A stretch of DNA of 40,990 nucleotides from Planctomycetota bacterium. Lineage in GTDB: Bacteria > Planctomycetota > UBA1135 > JADKAF01. Where the stretch lies: positions 1 to 40,990 of the forward strand of contig JAEUHW010000398.1 in assembly GCA_016793245.1 (NCBI GenBank). The letters run 5' to 3'. Below the pieces are notes generated by a model, which searched no databases, was not told the DNA's origin, and saw only the letters and a program-made list of their open reading frames with translations. Numbering within the stretch: position 1 is the first letter of the stretch; every line of letters starts with the position of its first letter. This document shows, in pieces, positions 29,301-36,638 of the stretch. Position numbers and translations under genes: made by a program.

Positions 29301-30246
29301 GCTCGGTCGGCAGCGCGGCATCGACCTCGCGCAGCAAGGTCGAGGGACGCAGCGTGGCCCGCAGCACGTAGGAGCCGGGCTGCAGGACGAGCGGCGCGCG
29401 GGTGGCGTTGATCTGATGCTGGAAGCGCCAGCGCGAGCCCTCCTCGGTGCCCGGGTCCGCCGGCAGGTTCTCGCCCTCGAACTTCTGGGCGTAGCAGTCG
29501 AGCTTCCGCAGCGAGTCGCTCGCGAAGACGAAGCGCCCGGTCTCGATGTCGCGCTTCCAGACCTCGAGCGTCACGTCGCCGCCGCGGCGACCGACGCCGT
29601 AGTCGAGCGTCAGGATGTAGCTCGCCTGGTCTCCCGCCACGGCGGGAGGCGCGATCTCGAACGGCAGATCGAGGAAGCTCGAACTGTCGCGACTGGAGGC
29701 GTGAGCGCGCAGGCGCAGCGCACGGCGCTCGCCCGCGGGCGCGAGGAGATCGAGCCGCTCGCCCGACCAGCGCTGGATGCCGTCGAAGACCTCTGCGGGA
29801 TCGACGACGGTCCGCGCCGCGAGATCGACGCGCGTCGAGGGATCCTCCATGCCGTCGAGCTGCGGCACGAAGACGCCGATCAAGCAGGCGCCGATCGCGA
29901 AGAGCACGATCGTCACGCCGACCTTGATCGAGCGGAAGAACGCGAAGGCCTCCCGATGGCAGATCATCGCGAGCAGCAGCAACCCGCCGCCGAGCAGCAT
30001 CGCGATCCAATCCAGCGACGGCGCCCAGTCGAGGAACGGGAAGCTCACCTGCCGCGGGCCCGCGACGTCCGCGGTGGTCGCGGATTCGAAGATCCCCGAC
30101 ACGCGGTGGAAGAGCACGAGGAACAGCAGGATCGCGATGGCCCCCGTGCCGAAGCCCCACTCGAAGCGCGGGGCGGTCTTCGCCTTCGCGCTCGCTCGCT
30201 CGGAAGCGGCGTCCGCGTTCTTCTCGTCGACTTCTGGCTCGGTCAT
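26383..30246 (-). CDS. Very large ResB-like cytochrome c biogenesis protein
   Basis: A 1287-residue protein, against 450-650 for usual ResB. The ATG at 30246 was chosen because the frame upstream is a shadow of the polyprenyl synthase gene. Hydrophobic helices occur near 35-50, 75-95 and 105-120. After an extracytoplasmic segment rich in charged helices (about 330-440) come helices near 470-485 and 505-530 (FVTTHLGILITIAGGFLS). A very long extracytoplasmic part of about 700 residues follows, with segments resembling the ResB soluble domain (for example DLYLGAEGDLVVYFREQ and YLKYGGWRFFQTNHDP). A last helix (LGMALVILGTIYAFLLKPF) ends the protein. The YGGWRFFQ motif and the pairing with CcsA support ResB; the function of the long central part is unknown. 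Confidence 0.85.
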   Translation of the reverse strand: MTEPEVDEKNADAASERASAKAKTAPRFEWGFGTGAIAILLFLVLFHRVSGIFESATTADVAGPRQVSFPFLDWAPSLDWIAMLLGGGLLLLAMICHREAFAFFRSIKVGVTIVLFAIGACLIGVFVPQLDGMEDPSTRVDLAARTVVDPAEVFDGIQRWSGERLDLLAPAGERRALRLRAHASSRDSSSFLDLPFEIAPPAVAGDQASYILTLDYGVGRRGGDVTLEVWKRDIETGRFVFASDSLRKLDCYAQKFEGENLPADPGTEEGSRWRFQHQINATRAPLVLQPGSYVLRATLRPSTLLREVDAALPTELVLGRVRVEESRSFRKHYEEFAQAEAELFYYINNPLRMYGWADPDAGLTKKQKQDAQETRDQVAAEIEVLEANADLYQRDSVRNRKKELELGVATVTKSYHVQRDLVESEDFYRGFFELVTKLDFNLAYKSSWFFALMALLFCSVLSNTLRFGVRPLFTWRRLGFVTTHLGILITIAGGFLSRIPARDVNGKPVRGILEASTRPDQSEQRGHRGIRQAEDRYFGHYQSPDPGEAQPTLPFKVKLLGFHREDWPGLVIKYPPRTKLQEKEHQVKWIPPAYTLWKGRELAFAYEEDGTPRHRIQVEKLLPRVDNRDKFGFPDPRVISRERSSDAASFPRAAARFERVSSAEAEADRAVRSRHLLEPLRADLPREIGLDRFVLFGGGVGEANYRAAGREWPAGSEELRREWALRYAVAKDEAEVRSLLAPVESAYGRLEVVVRGVGGKDAEQSFLLHGPGEVFDLPGGYRIEVTRLFTDIPEDRQAVSEGAFWQNPLPVAEVYVSSRTSADRDRRMLTPHTDAGALGQQENFQHKNVFVRFDWDAWRTPVDERYVLVRRGESGGHEFYRVPSELPAGAALPEPLQRDLAPGAVLALPSADGTQELRFESSFRSLEQVTRLLPNWLVYPSRPLAEFEAALENPRHGLPDVELCWVDVGFLEDTDFAEAGVEAIYALSLAELAERWKAKGGAGSVEALLAQRAHRVRVSAKEFVALLGGERSVAEIVEQRFFDDPLFERAVDYWFTKIYEGRVDRGRLRQRVLQDLSSADHAGARADSADESLQLWGSIRDGVLKPFSDAAAAAGLARDARSLHPYRPGFYDRLPMGVVLQVESAGRTERVQLLSSPGTSQDSLRPVVREEGGDLYLGAEGDLVVYFREQIDKLPYRWKSKIAIVDAKDESLVLHRGEIRVNEYLKYGGWRFFQTNHDPNDPFYSGIGIVFDPGIPMVSLGMALVILGTIYAFLLKPFLVRWLGARS

Positions 30247-30277
30247 GCGCGGGGATCCGATCGGCGGGGTCGAGTGC

Positions 30278-32011
30278 TCACCACTCGCGACACAGGATGT
30301 ATTCGGGCAAGCGCAGCAGGCTCGCGCGGTAGGGTCCGTCGGGCAGCACTTCCAGCTCCGCCGTCGCGCGGCGCAGGAAGTGGTCGGCGCGGCGGAGTGC
30401 CGCGTCCACGGCTCCGCCCAGATCCAGCTCGGCTCGCAGCTCCGCGAGATGACGCGCGGATTCCGCGGCGGGTGCGGCGTACATCTGCTCGATGCGCCGG
30501 CGGCCACCGGCATCCGCGCGCTCGTAGGCGAGCAGCAGCGGCAAGGTGATCTTGCCTTCGTGGAGATCGGTGCCGAGCGACTTGCCGACGATCTCCTCGC
30601 TGCCCGAGAGATCGAGGCAGTCGTCGACGATCTGGAAGCCCAGGCCCAGGTCGCGCCCGAAGCGCTCGAGCGCGCTCGCGACGGCGTCGTCCGCACCGGC
30701 GTAGGACGCGCCGAGCCGACACGCCGCGCCGTAGAGCGAAGCGGTCTTGCCCTGCGCGATGCGGAGATAGCCCTCCTCGCCGAGGCCGAAGTCGCGGCAC
30801 GCGGCGAGCTCCGCGATCTGCCCTTCGCAGAGCTCGCGGGTCACCTCGGAGAGCACGCGCGCGCAGATCGGCGAGGCCAGTAGCGTCGCCAGGTGGAACG
30901 CCCGCGCGTACATGTAGTCGCCGAGCAGCACCGCTTCGTGATTGCCGAAGCGCGCGTTGATGCTCGGCACGCGGCGGCGCTTCTCCGCTTCGTCGATCAC
31001 GTCGTCGTGCACGAGCGTCGCGACGTGCACCATCTCGACGATAGCCGCGACCTCGAGCACCTCGCCGAGGTCGTCGGCCCTGAGCACTCCGCCGCGCGGC
31101 GAGCTCCGCTCGCGGACGGCGCCGGCGGTGAGCAGCACGAGCGCCGGCCGCAGCAGCTTCCCCTCATAGCGGGAGAGGTGCTCCAGCATCGTCTGCACGC
31201 TGGCCTCGCGGGCGGCGAGCGCGGCGCGGATGCGCGCCGGCACGCCGCGCAGCGCGGCGGCCACGGGCTTCAGGATCTCTTCGCGCTCTCGTTCCATGGG
31301 CGAGCGAGCAGGTTCGCCCGCTCGCGGCGCTGCGGCAAGAGGCGGGCCGGCTACCGGCGGGGAATCGGGGGGAGTTGCCAGCGCTCCGGAGCGCTGGCGC
31401 TCGAGGTCGTCCGGCGTGTTCAGATTGCCGAAGGAGCGCAGCTCGGGATCGAAGCTGGCCACGATCTCGGGGTCGCACACGAGGATACGGCCTCCCCGAA
31501 GGAAGTCCACGATGGCGAAGCGGCCCGCCGCGAGCGTCTCGCGAAGGCGTTCACCAGCGCAGCGATGGTACAGAGCGAGAAGCGGTTCCAGCCCGCGCGG
31601 CGACGCCGGCACCACGGCCTCGGTGCCCGCGGGCGCCGATCGCGCCAGAGCGACGAGATGCCGCAGCAGCGCCGGCGCGATCGCGGGCCGATCGCACGCC
31701 GTCGCGAGCACCCATGCGCCGCGCGCGGCTTCGAGCGCGGCCAGGATGCCGGCCAGTGGTCCACAGCCGCCGAAGGGTGCCGCGTCGGCCACGGCGCGGA
31801 GCGGCAACGCGCGAGCGGCGGGCGCGCAGAGCGGGAGCAGCATCTCTCCGCGCTCGAGATCGCCCGCGCAGAGCAAAGCCTCGCAAGCGCCGTCATCGAG
31901 CGGCGCGAGCGCTGCCTCCATCGCGAGCCGGACGAGCGGCTCTCCGCCCCATGCGAGGCGCGCCTTGTCCTGCCCCATGCGCCGGCTGCGCCCGCCGGCG
32001 AGGAGCGCCAC
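30278..32011 (-). CDS. MobA-like nucleotidyltransferase fused to a polyprenyl diphosphate synthase
   Basis: A 577-residue fusion. Residues 1-205 are MobA-like (molybdenum cofactor guanylyltransferase): LAGGRSRRMGQDKA at 4-17, metal-binding Asp107 in ATACDRP, and FGNLNTPDDLER near 194. Residues about 240-577 are a trans-polyprenyl diphosphate synthase, with LLRPALVLL, first Asp-rich motif HDDVID (336-340) and second IVDDCLDL (463-467), so both catalytic motifs are intact. The 35-residue linker is Pro/Ala-rich. The start is GTG at 32011, with no clear ribosome site; the frame is open further upstream. An internal ATG at 31297 (Met239) sits at the head of the second domain, but nothing ends the first domain, so a single chain is expected. 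The synthase could make quinone or undecaprenyl side chains. The two activities share no known pathway. Confidence 0.88.
   Translation of the reverse strand: MALLAGGRSRRMGQDKARLAWGGEPLVRLAMEAALAPLDDGACEALLCAGDLERGEMLLPLCAPAARALPLRAVADAAPFGGCGPLAGILAALEAARGAWVLATACDRPAIAPALLRHLVALARSAPAGTEAVVPASPRGLEPLLALYHRCAGERLRETLAAGRFAIVDFLRGGRILVCDPEIVASFDPELRSFGNLNTPDDLERQRSGALATPPDSPPVAGPPLAAAPRAGEPARSPMEREREEILKPVAAALRGVPARIRAALAAREASVQTMLEHLSRYEGKLLRPALVLLTAGAVRERSSPRGGVLRADDLGEVLEVAAIVEMVHVATLVHDDVIDEAEKRRRVPSINARFGNHEAVLLGDYMYARAFHLATLLASPICARVLSEVTRELCEGQIAELAACRDFGLGEEGYLRIAQGKTASLYGAACRLGASYAGADDAVASALERFGRDLGLGFQIVDDCLDLSGSEEIVGKSLGTDLHEGKITLPLLLAYERADAGGRRRIEQMYAAPAAESARHLAELRAELDLGGAVDAALRRADHFLRRATAELEVLPDGPYRASLLRLPEYILCREW
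31377..31398. repeat. 22-bp perfect palindrome in the fusion linker
   Basis: GCCAGCGCTCCGGAGCGCTGGC is its own reverse complement. It encodes part of the linker (about residues 205-212) at the end of the MobA-like domain, where a terminator would sit if the genes were separate. Confidence 0.6.
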
Positions 32012-32070
32012 GCTCAGAGACGATGGTGAGAACGGCGCGATCGCACTCGCACCGCGGTGCTCGAGACCGC

Positions 32071-32397
32071 TCAGTCCCGTCTCTCCCCGCTCTTCTCGGT
32101 CTCCCGCTTCTCCGTCTCAAGCGTCTCTCGCCCCTTCTCCAGGCGGTCGGGATCGCGCTTCTCCTCGTCGTCGTCCTCGCCCTTCAAGCCCTTCCGGAAC
32201 TCGACGATGCCGCGCCCGAGCGAGCGCGCCGCTCCCGGCACGCGATGGCCGAAGAGCAAGAGCCCCACGAAGAGGATGATCAGCATCTCCCAGTGGCCGG
32301 GCATGCCGAAGATCGCGAGGAGTTCTGCCACGGGTTGCATGCCTTCCAATTGGATCGTCGCCAGCATCGTCGTTGCGAGAATCATGGCCTCACCCAT
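32071..32397 (-). CDS. tatA: Sec-independent (Tat) translocase subunit TatA/TatE
   Basis: A 108-residue protein. The short membrane helix WEMLIILFVGLLLFG (about 36-50) ends in the FG motif, followed by the amphipathic helix RVPGAARSLGRGIVEFRKGLKG, and a charged tail rich in Glu, Lys and Arg. TatA multimers form the pore for folded proteins with twin-arginine signals, together with TatC, which is not in this window. It has about 30 residues before the membrane helix, longer than the usual start. The ATG at 32397 is preferred because GGAGGAAG lies just upstream; a later Met (32340) has poor spacing. It lies 24 bases after the small membrane protein gene. Confidence 0.92.
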   Translation of the reverse strand: MGEAMILATTMLATIQLEGMQPVAELLAIFGMPGHWEMLIILFVGLLLFGHRVPGAARSLGRGIVEFRKGLKGEDDDEEKRDPDRLEKGRETLETEKRETEKSGERRD

Positions 32398-32421
32398 CGC
32401 GCCGCTTCCTCCGTCGCGCCG

Positions 32422-32949
32422 CTACCGTGCGGCAGAACGGCTCGTCGCGCCAGCGCGTTCCCGCACCGACACCTCGAAGGACGCCTTCGCATCGAGCCAC
32501 CAAGCACTCCAGGCCGCCGGGTCGTCGCCGTGCGCTTCCCCGGTCAAGTCCTGCAGCGCCGTCACCACATGCCCGCGCGCCGTGGGATCGGCGATGCCGG
32601 GCAGGTCCGCGATCAAGGCGGAGACCGCCGCGCGCACGGCGTAGTAGTCCGCGCCGTAGCGCTCCTTGGCCAGCGCATCGACGAGATCGGCGATCTCGGC
32701 GGTCTGCGATTGTAGGCGGCTCAGGCGACGCGACAACGCGCCGAGTATGAAAAACGCGAACGCGGCGAGCACGCGGAGGAAGCCCGCGCTTTCGGCGACT
32801 CCACGCCCGAGCGGCAGCAGCGGCGAGAAGAGCACGAGCGCGCCCAAGGCGAAGTAGGCCATCCACAGCGGGGAGGCCGCGGCCGGCGGGAGCTCGCGGA
32901 GCCGCCGCTTCAGGGCGGCCGCGTGGAGCTCGGGTGCGCCGGCGCTCAT
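32422..32949 (-). CDS. Small membrane protein of unknown function
   Basis: A 175-residue product from the ATG at 32949, chosen because an upstream in-frame GTG at 32997 would overlap sucD by 23 bases. Two hydrophobic helices, PLWMAYFALGALVLFSPLLPL and the segment ending FLRVLAAFAFFILGAL, lie near the N-terminus. The C-terminal soluble part (about 75-175) contains an ADLVDALAKERYGAD helix and ends with ALQDLTGEAHGDDPAAWSAWW, a pattern often seen at the end of HEAT-repeat-like proteins in planctomycetes. The function is unknown. It lies between sucD and tatA on the same strand and is probably co-transcribed with them. Confidence 0.7.
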   Translation of the reverse strand: MSAGAPELHAAALKRRLRELPPAAASPLWMAYFALGALVLFSPLLPLGRGVAESAGFLRVLAAFAFFILGALSRRLSRLQSQTAEIADLVDALAKERYGADYYAVRAAVSALIADLPGIADPTARGHVVTALQDLTGEAHGDDPAAWSAWWLDAKASFEVSVRERAGATSRSAAR

Positions 32950-32974
32950 CGTGTGGCCTATGCCGCTCGCGCGC

Positions 32975-33877
32975 TCAGCGCGCGGGCGCCTTTCCACGCG
33001 CGGCGAGCAGCTCCTTCATGCGCAGTCCGAGCACGCTCGGGTTCTCCGCGACGCGCACGCCGGCGCGCTGCAGTGCGGCGATCTTGTCCTGCGCCGCCCC
33101 CTTGCCGCCCGAGATGATCGCGCCCGCGTGGCCCATGCGGCGCCCCGCCGGAGCGGTCGCGCCGGCGATGAAGCCCACCACCGGCTTCTTCACGTGGGAC
33201 TGGATGAAGGCCGCGGCCTCTTCCTCGGCGCTGCCGCCGATCTCCCCGATCATGATCATGCCTTCGGTCGCGGGGTCGTCGTTGAACGCGCGCAGGCAGT
33301 CGATGAAGTTCGTGCCGTTGATCGGGTCGCCGCCGATGCCGACGCAGGTCGACTGCCCGATGCCGAGCGAGGTGAGCTGCCAGACGGCTTCGTAGGTGAG
33401 CGTGCCCGAGCGCGAGACGACGCCGATCGTGCCGGGCTTGTGGATGTAAGCCGGCATGATGCCGATCTTGCAGCCCTTGCCGGGCCCCGGAGTGATGATG
33501 CCCGGGCAATTCGGCCCGATGAGCCGCGAGCGAGAGCCCTTCATCGCCTCGCGCACGCGCGCCATGTCCAGCACCGGGATGCCCTCGGTGATGCACACGA
33601 TGAGCCCGACCTCGGCTTCGACGGCCTCCAGGATCGCCTCGGCGGCGAACGCGGCCGGCACGTAGATCACGGAGGCTTCCGCCCCCGTGGCCTTCACGGC
33701 CTGCGCCATCGTGTCGAAGACCGGCAGACCGATGTGGGTCGAGCCGCCCTTCCCCGGCGTGACACCGCCCACCATCTTCGTGCCGTAGGCGAGCGCCTGC
33801 TCGCTGTGGAAGGTGCCGTTCTTGCCGGTGAAACCCTGGCAGAGGACCTTCGTGTTCTCGGTGATCCAGATCGCCAT
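32975..33877 (-). CDS. sucD: Succinyl-CoA synthetase alpha subunit (SucD)
   Basis: A 300-residue subunit, normal length. The CoA-binding N-terminal domain begins with [15 protein letters not shown], and [17 protein letters not shown] follows. The phospho-histidine active site is His250 in [10 protein letters not shown], equivalent to His246 of the E. coli protein. With SucC it interconverts succinyl-CoA and succinate with formation of ATP or GTP in the citric acid cycle. It lies 109 bases after sucC, which is wider than in most sucCD operons; that gap holds short repeats. Confidence 0.97.
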   Translation of the reverse strand: MAIWITENTKVLCQGFTGKNGTFHSEQALAYGTKMVGGVTPGKGGSTHIGLPVFDTMAQAVKATGAEASVIYVPAAFAAEAILEAVEAEVGLIVCITEGIPVLDMARVREAMKGSRSRLIGPNCPGIITPGPGKGCKIGIMPAYIHKPGTIGVVSRSGTLTYEAVWQLTSLGIGQSTCVGIGGDPINGTNFIDCLRAFNDDPATEGMIMIGEIGGSAEEEAAAFIQSHVKKPVVGFIAGATAPAGRRMGHAGAIISGGKGAAQDKIAALQRAGVRVAENPSVLGLRMKELLAARGKAPAR

Positions 33878-33924
33878 TGCGTCCTATCTCGTTTGCTGCG
33901 CCGGGTTGTCGTCGGCGCGGTTCT

Positions 33925-33954
33925 GGCTGCGGCGGTTCTAGCTGCGGCGGTTCA
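33925..33954. repeat. 15-bp tandem repeat in the sucC-sucD gap
   Basis: GGCTGCGGCGGTTCT (33925-33939) and AGCTGCGGCGGTTCA (33940-33954) are head to tail with two differences; a degraded third copy precedes them. It may be slippage in a GC-rich spacer. No hairpin was seen here. Confidence 0.45.
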
Positions 33955-33986
33955 TGCCGTGGCGGAAGAAAGTCGCGGGCGGCGCC

Positions 33987-35174
<1,188 letters not shown>

Positions 35175-35184
35175 GTAGAGGGTC

Positions 35185-35203
35185 CGGCTCGGAAAACGAG
35201 CCG
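35185..35203 (-). other. Hairpin immediately upstream of sucC
   Basis: CGGCTCG (35185-35191) pairs with CGAGCCG (35197-35203) around a 5-nt loop, 11 bases before the sucC start. With the predicted transcription start near 35200 it would form at or near the 5' end of the message, in place of a visible ribosome site. Confidence 0.4.
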
Positions 35204-35206
35204 AAG

Positions 35207-35235
35207 AGGGTAGCCCCGCGGCTCGGGAGTGTAAA
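35207..35235 (-). promoter_or_regulatory. Promoter of the sucC operon
   Basis: On the minus strand: TTTACA (at 35230-35235), a 17-bp spacer, TACCCT (at 35207-35212). One mismatch from TTGACA in the -35 and three in the -10. The -35 box ends four bases before the divergent dCTP deaminase start codon at 35239, so the control regions overlap. Confidence 0.5.
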
Positions 35236-35238
35236 GCC

Positions 35239-36429
35239 GTGCCCGAACCCACGACCGATCGATCGACGACGCGCAGCGGAGCGCCGAGCGGCCCCCAGGC
35301 AGGGATCCTCGTCGATCGAGAGATCCGCGCTCTCATCTCCGCAGGGAAGCTCCGCGCCGAGCGGCCGATCGAGGACGACCAGCTCCAACCGGCCAGCATC
35401 GATCTCCGCCTCGGACATCGCGTGCACCGCGTGCGCTGCGGATTCCTCGCCGACGACGGGCCGGTGACGAAGAAGCTGGAGGAGCTGACACTCTACGCCT
35501 TCGACATCCAGAACGGCGGCGTGCTCGAGTGCGGGATGATCTACCTGATCCCGCTGCTGGAGAGCCTGGAGCTCCCCGCGGGCCTCGCCGCGCGCGCGAA
35601 CCCGAAGAGCACGACGGGCCGCCTCGATCTCTTCACGCGCCTCGTCACCGATCGCAACCCGCGCTTCGACGACGTTCCCGCGGGCTACACGGGCCGGCTC
35701 TATCTCGAGGTCTCGCCGCGCACCTTCCCCATCAAGGTCCATGCGGGCGATCGGCTGAGCCAGCTCCGCTTCGCCGCGGGCGATTCGGCGCTCGACGGCG
35801 CCGAGGTGCGCGCGCTCTACGCGAGACACCCGCTCGCCTACGACGCGCAAGGCGCGCCCCTGGCCCCGGGCGATCTGGTCTTCGATGCCGACGGGTCGAT
35901 CACCTTCCGCATCGGTCTTCGCGCGCCGCTCGACCGAGATGGTCGGCCGCGGCCCGTCGGGTATCGCGCGAAAGCCTTCGGGGGCGTCGTCGACCTCGCC
36001 GCGCGCCGCACGATCGATCCCGCGCCCTTCTTCGACCCGGTCTACGCGCCGGACGGCCGCGTCGTGATCGAGCCCGAGAAGTTCTACATCTTCGCTTCGC
36101 GCGAGCGCGTGCTCGTGCCGCCGGATCACGCCGCCGAGATGGTCGCGTACGACGTCGGCATCGGCGAGCTGCGCACGAACTACGCCGGCTTCTTCGACAA
36201 CGGCTTCGGCGCGCACACGCCCGATCCGGCGAACGGCTTGCTCGCCGGAACGCCGGCGATCCTCGAAGTGCGCGCGCACGACGTGCCCTTCCTCATCGAG
36301 GACGGCCAACCGGTCTTCCGGCTGCGCTACTTCCGCACCACCTCTCGCCCCGACGTGCTCTACGGCCAGTGCGGCTCGTCGTACGCGCGACAGACCTTGG
36401 ATCTCGCGAAGCAGTTCCGGCGCGGCTGA
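35239..36429 (+). CDS. dcd: Long-form 2'-deoxycytidine 5'-triphosphate deaminase
   Basis: A 396-residue member of the long dCTP deaminase family (about 360-400 residues, known mainly from alphaproteobacteria), which converts dCTP to dUTP for thymidylate synthesis. N-terminal part: [14 protein letters not shown] (compare QPASLDLRLG), then [26 protein letters not shown] and a second-half [20 protein letters not shown]. The C-terminal half repeats the fold, with [13 protein letters not shown] and [13 protein letters not shown], so the protein looks like two fused dUTPase-fold units. The start is GTG at 35239; no ATG lies near. The substrate call rests on family resemblance. Confidence 0.85.
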   Translation: MPEPTTDRSTTRSGAPSGPQAGILVDREIRALISAGKLRAERPIEDDQLQPASIDLRLGHRVHRVRCGFLADDGPVTKKLEELTLYAFDIQNGGVLECGMIYLIPLLESLELPAGLAARANPKSTTGRLDLFTRLVTDRNPRFDDVPAGYTGRLYLEVSPRTFPIKVHAGDRLSQLRFAAGDSALDGAEVRALYARHPLAYDAQGAPLAPGDLVFDADGSITFRIGLRAPLDRDGRPRPVGYRAKAFGGVVDLAARRTIDPAPFFDPVYAPDGRVVIEPEKFYIFASRERVLVPPDHAAEMVAYDVGIGELRTNYAGFFDNGFGAHTPDPANGLLAGTPAILEVRAHDVPFLIEDGQPVFRLRYFRTTSRPDVLYGQCGSSYARQTLDLAKQFRRG

Positions 36430-36475
36430 GAGGCTGAGCAGAAATCGAAGATCCAGCGATCGAGGCCTCTTTGCG

Positions 36476-36565
36476 CAGCACGTGACGGCGCTGCAGCGAG
36501 CTTGCTGGCGCAGCGCGTGACGGCGCTGCAGCGATGCCTGCTGGCGCAGCGCCTGACGGCGCTGC
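36476..36565. repeat. TGAC-loop hairpin repeats, locus 3 (downstream of dcd)
   Basis: Three tandem units with TGAC at 36483, 36518 and 36554 (periods 35 and 36). Copy 3 is a perfect stem, GCAGCGCC-TGAC-GGCGCTGC (36546-36565); copy 2 has one mismatch beside the loop, copy 1 two. Copies 2 and 3 are preceded by TGCTGG and two bases. The stem differs from loci 1 and 2 at paired positions, so pairing is kept. Confidence 0.85.
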
Positions 36566-36574
36566 AGCCCGTTC

Positions 36575-36593
36575 GTGAGCACTTCTTGCTCAC
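36575..36593 (+). terminator. Hairpin after the repeat cluster
   Basis: GTGAGCA pairs with TGCTCAC around CTTCT, followed by TCTCTGA. It lies 150 bases after dcd and 45 bases before the next start, and may end the dcd message or protect the next. In the 209-base gap 36430-36638 only this hairpin and the repeats were recognised; no clear promoter for the next gene was found. Confidence 0.4.
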
Positions 36594-36638
36594 TCTCTGA
36601 GCGCCGAACGCGGCGGCAGCGGTTAGGCTCTCCGCGCC

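Noticed and set aside
26536..30549. 1337-codon plus-strand frame opposite the ResB-like gene
   Set aside because: Antisense shadow; the minus-strand frame has membrane helices and a ResB/CcsA layout with ATGA overlap.
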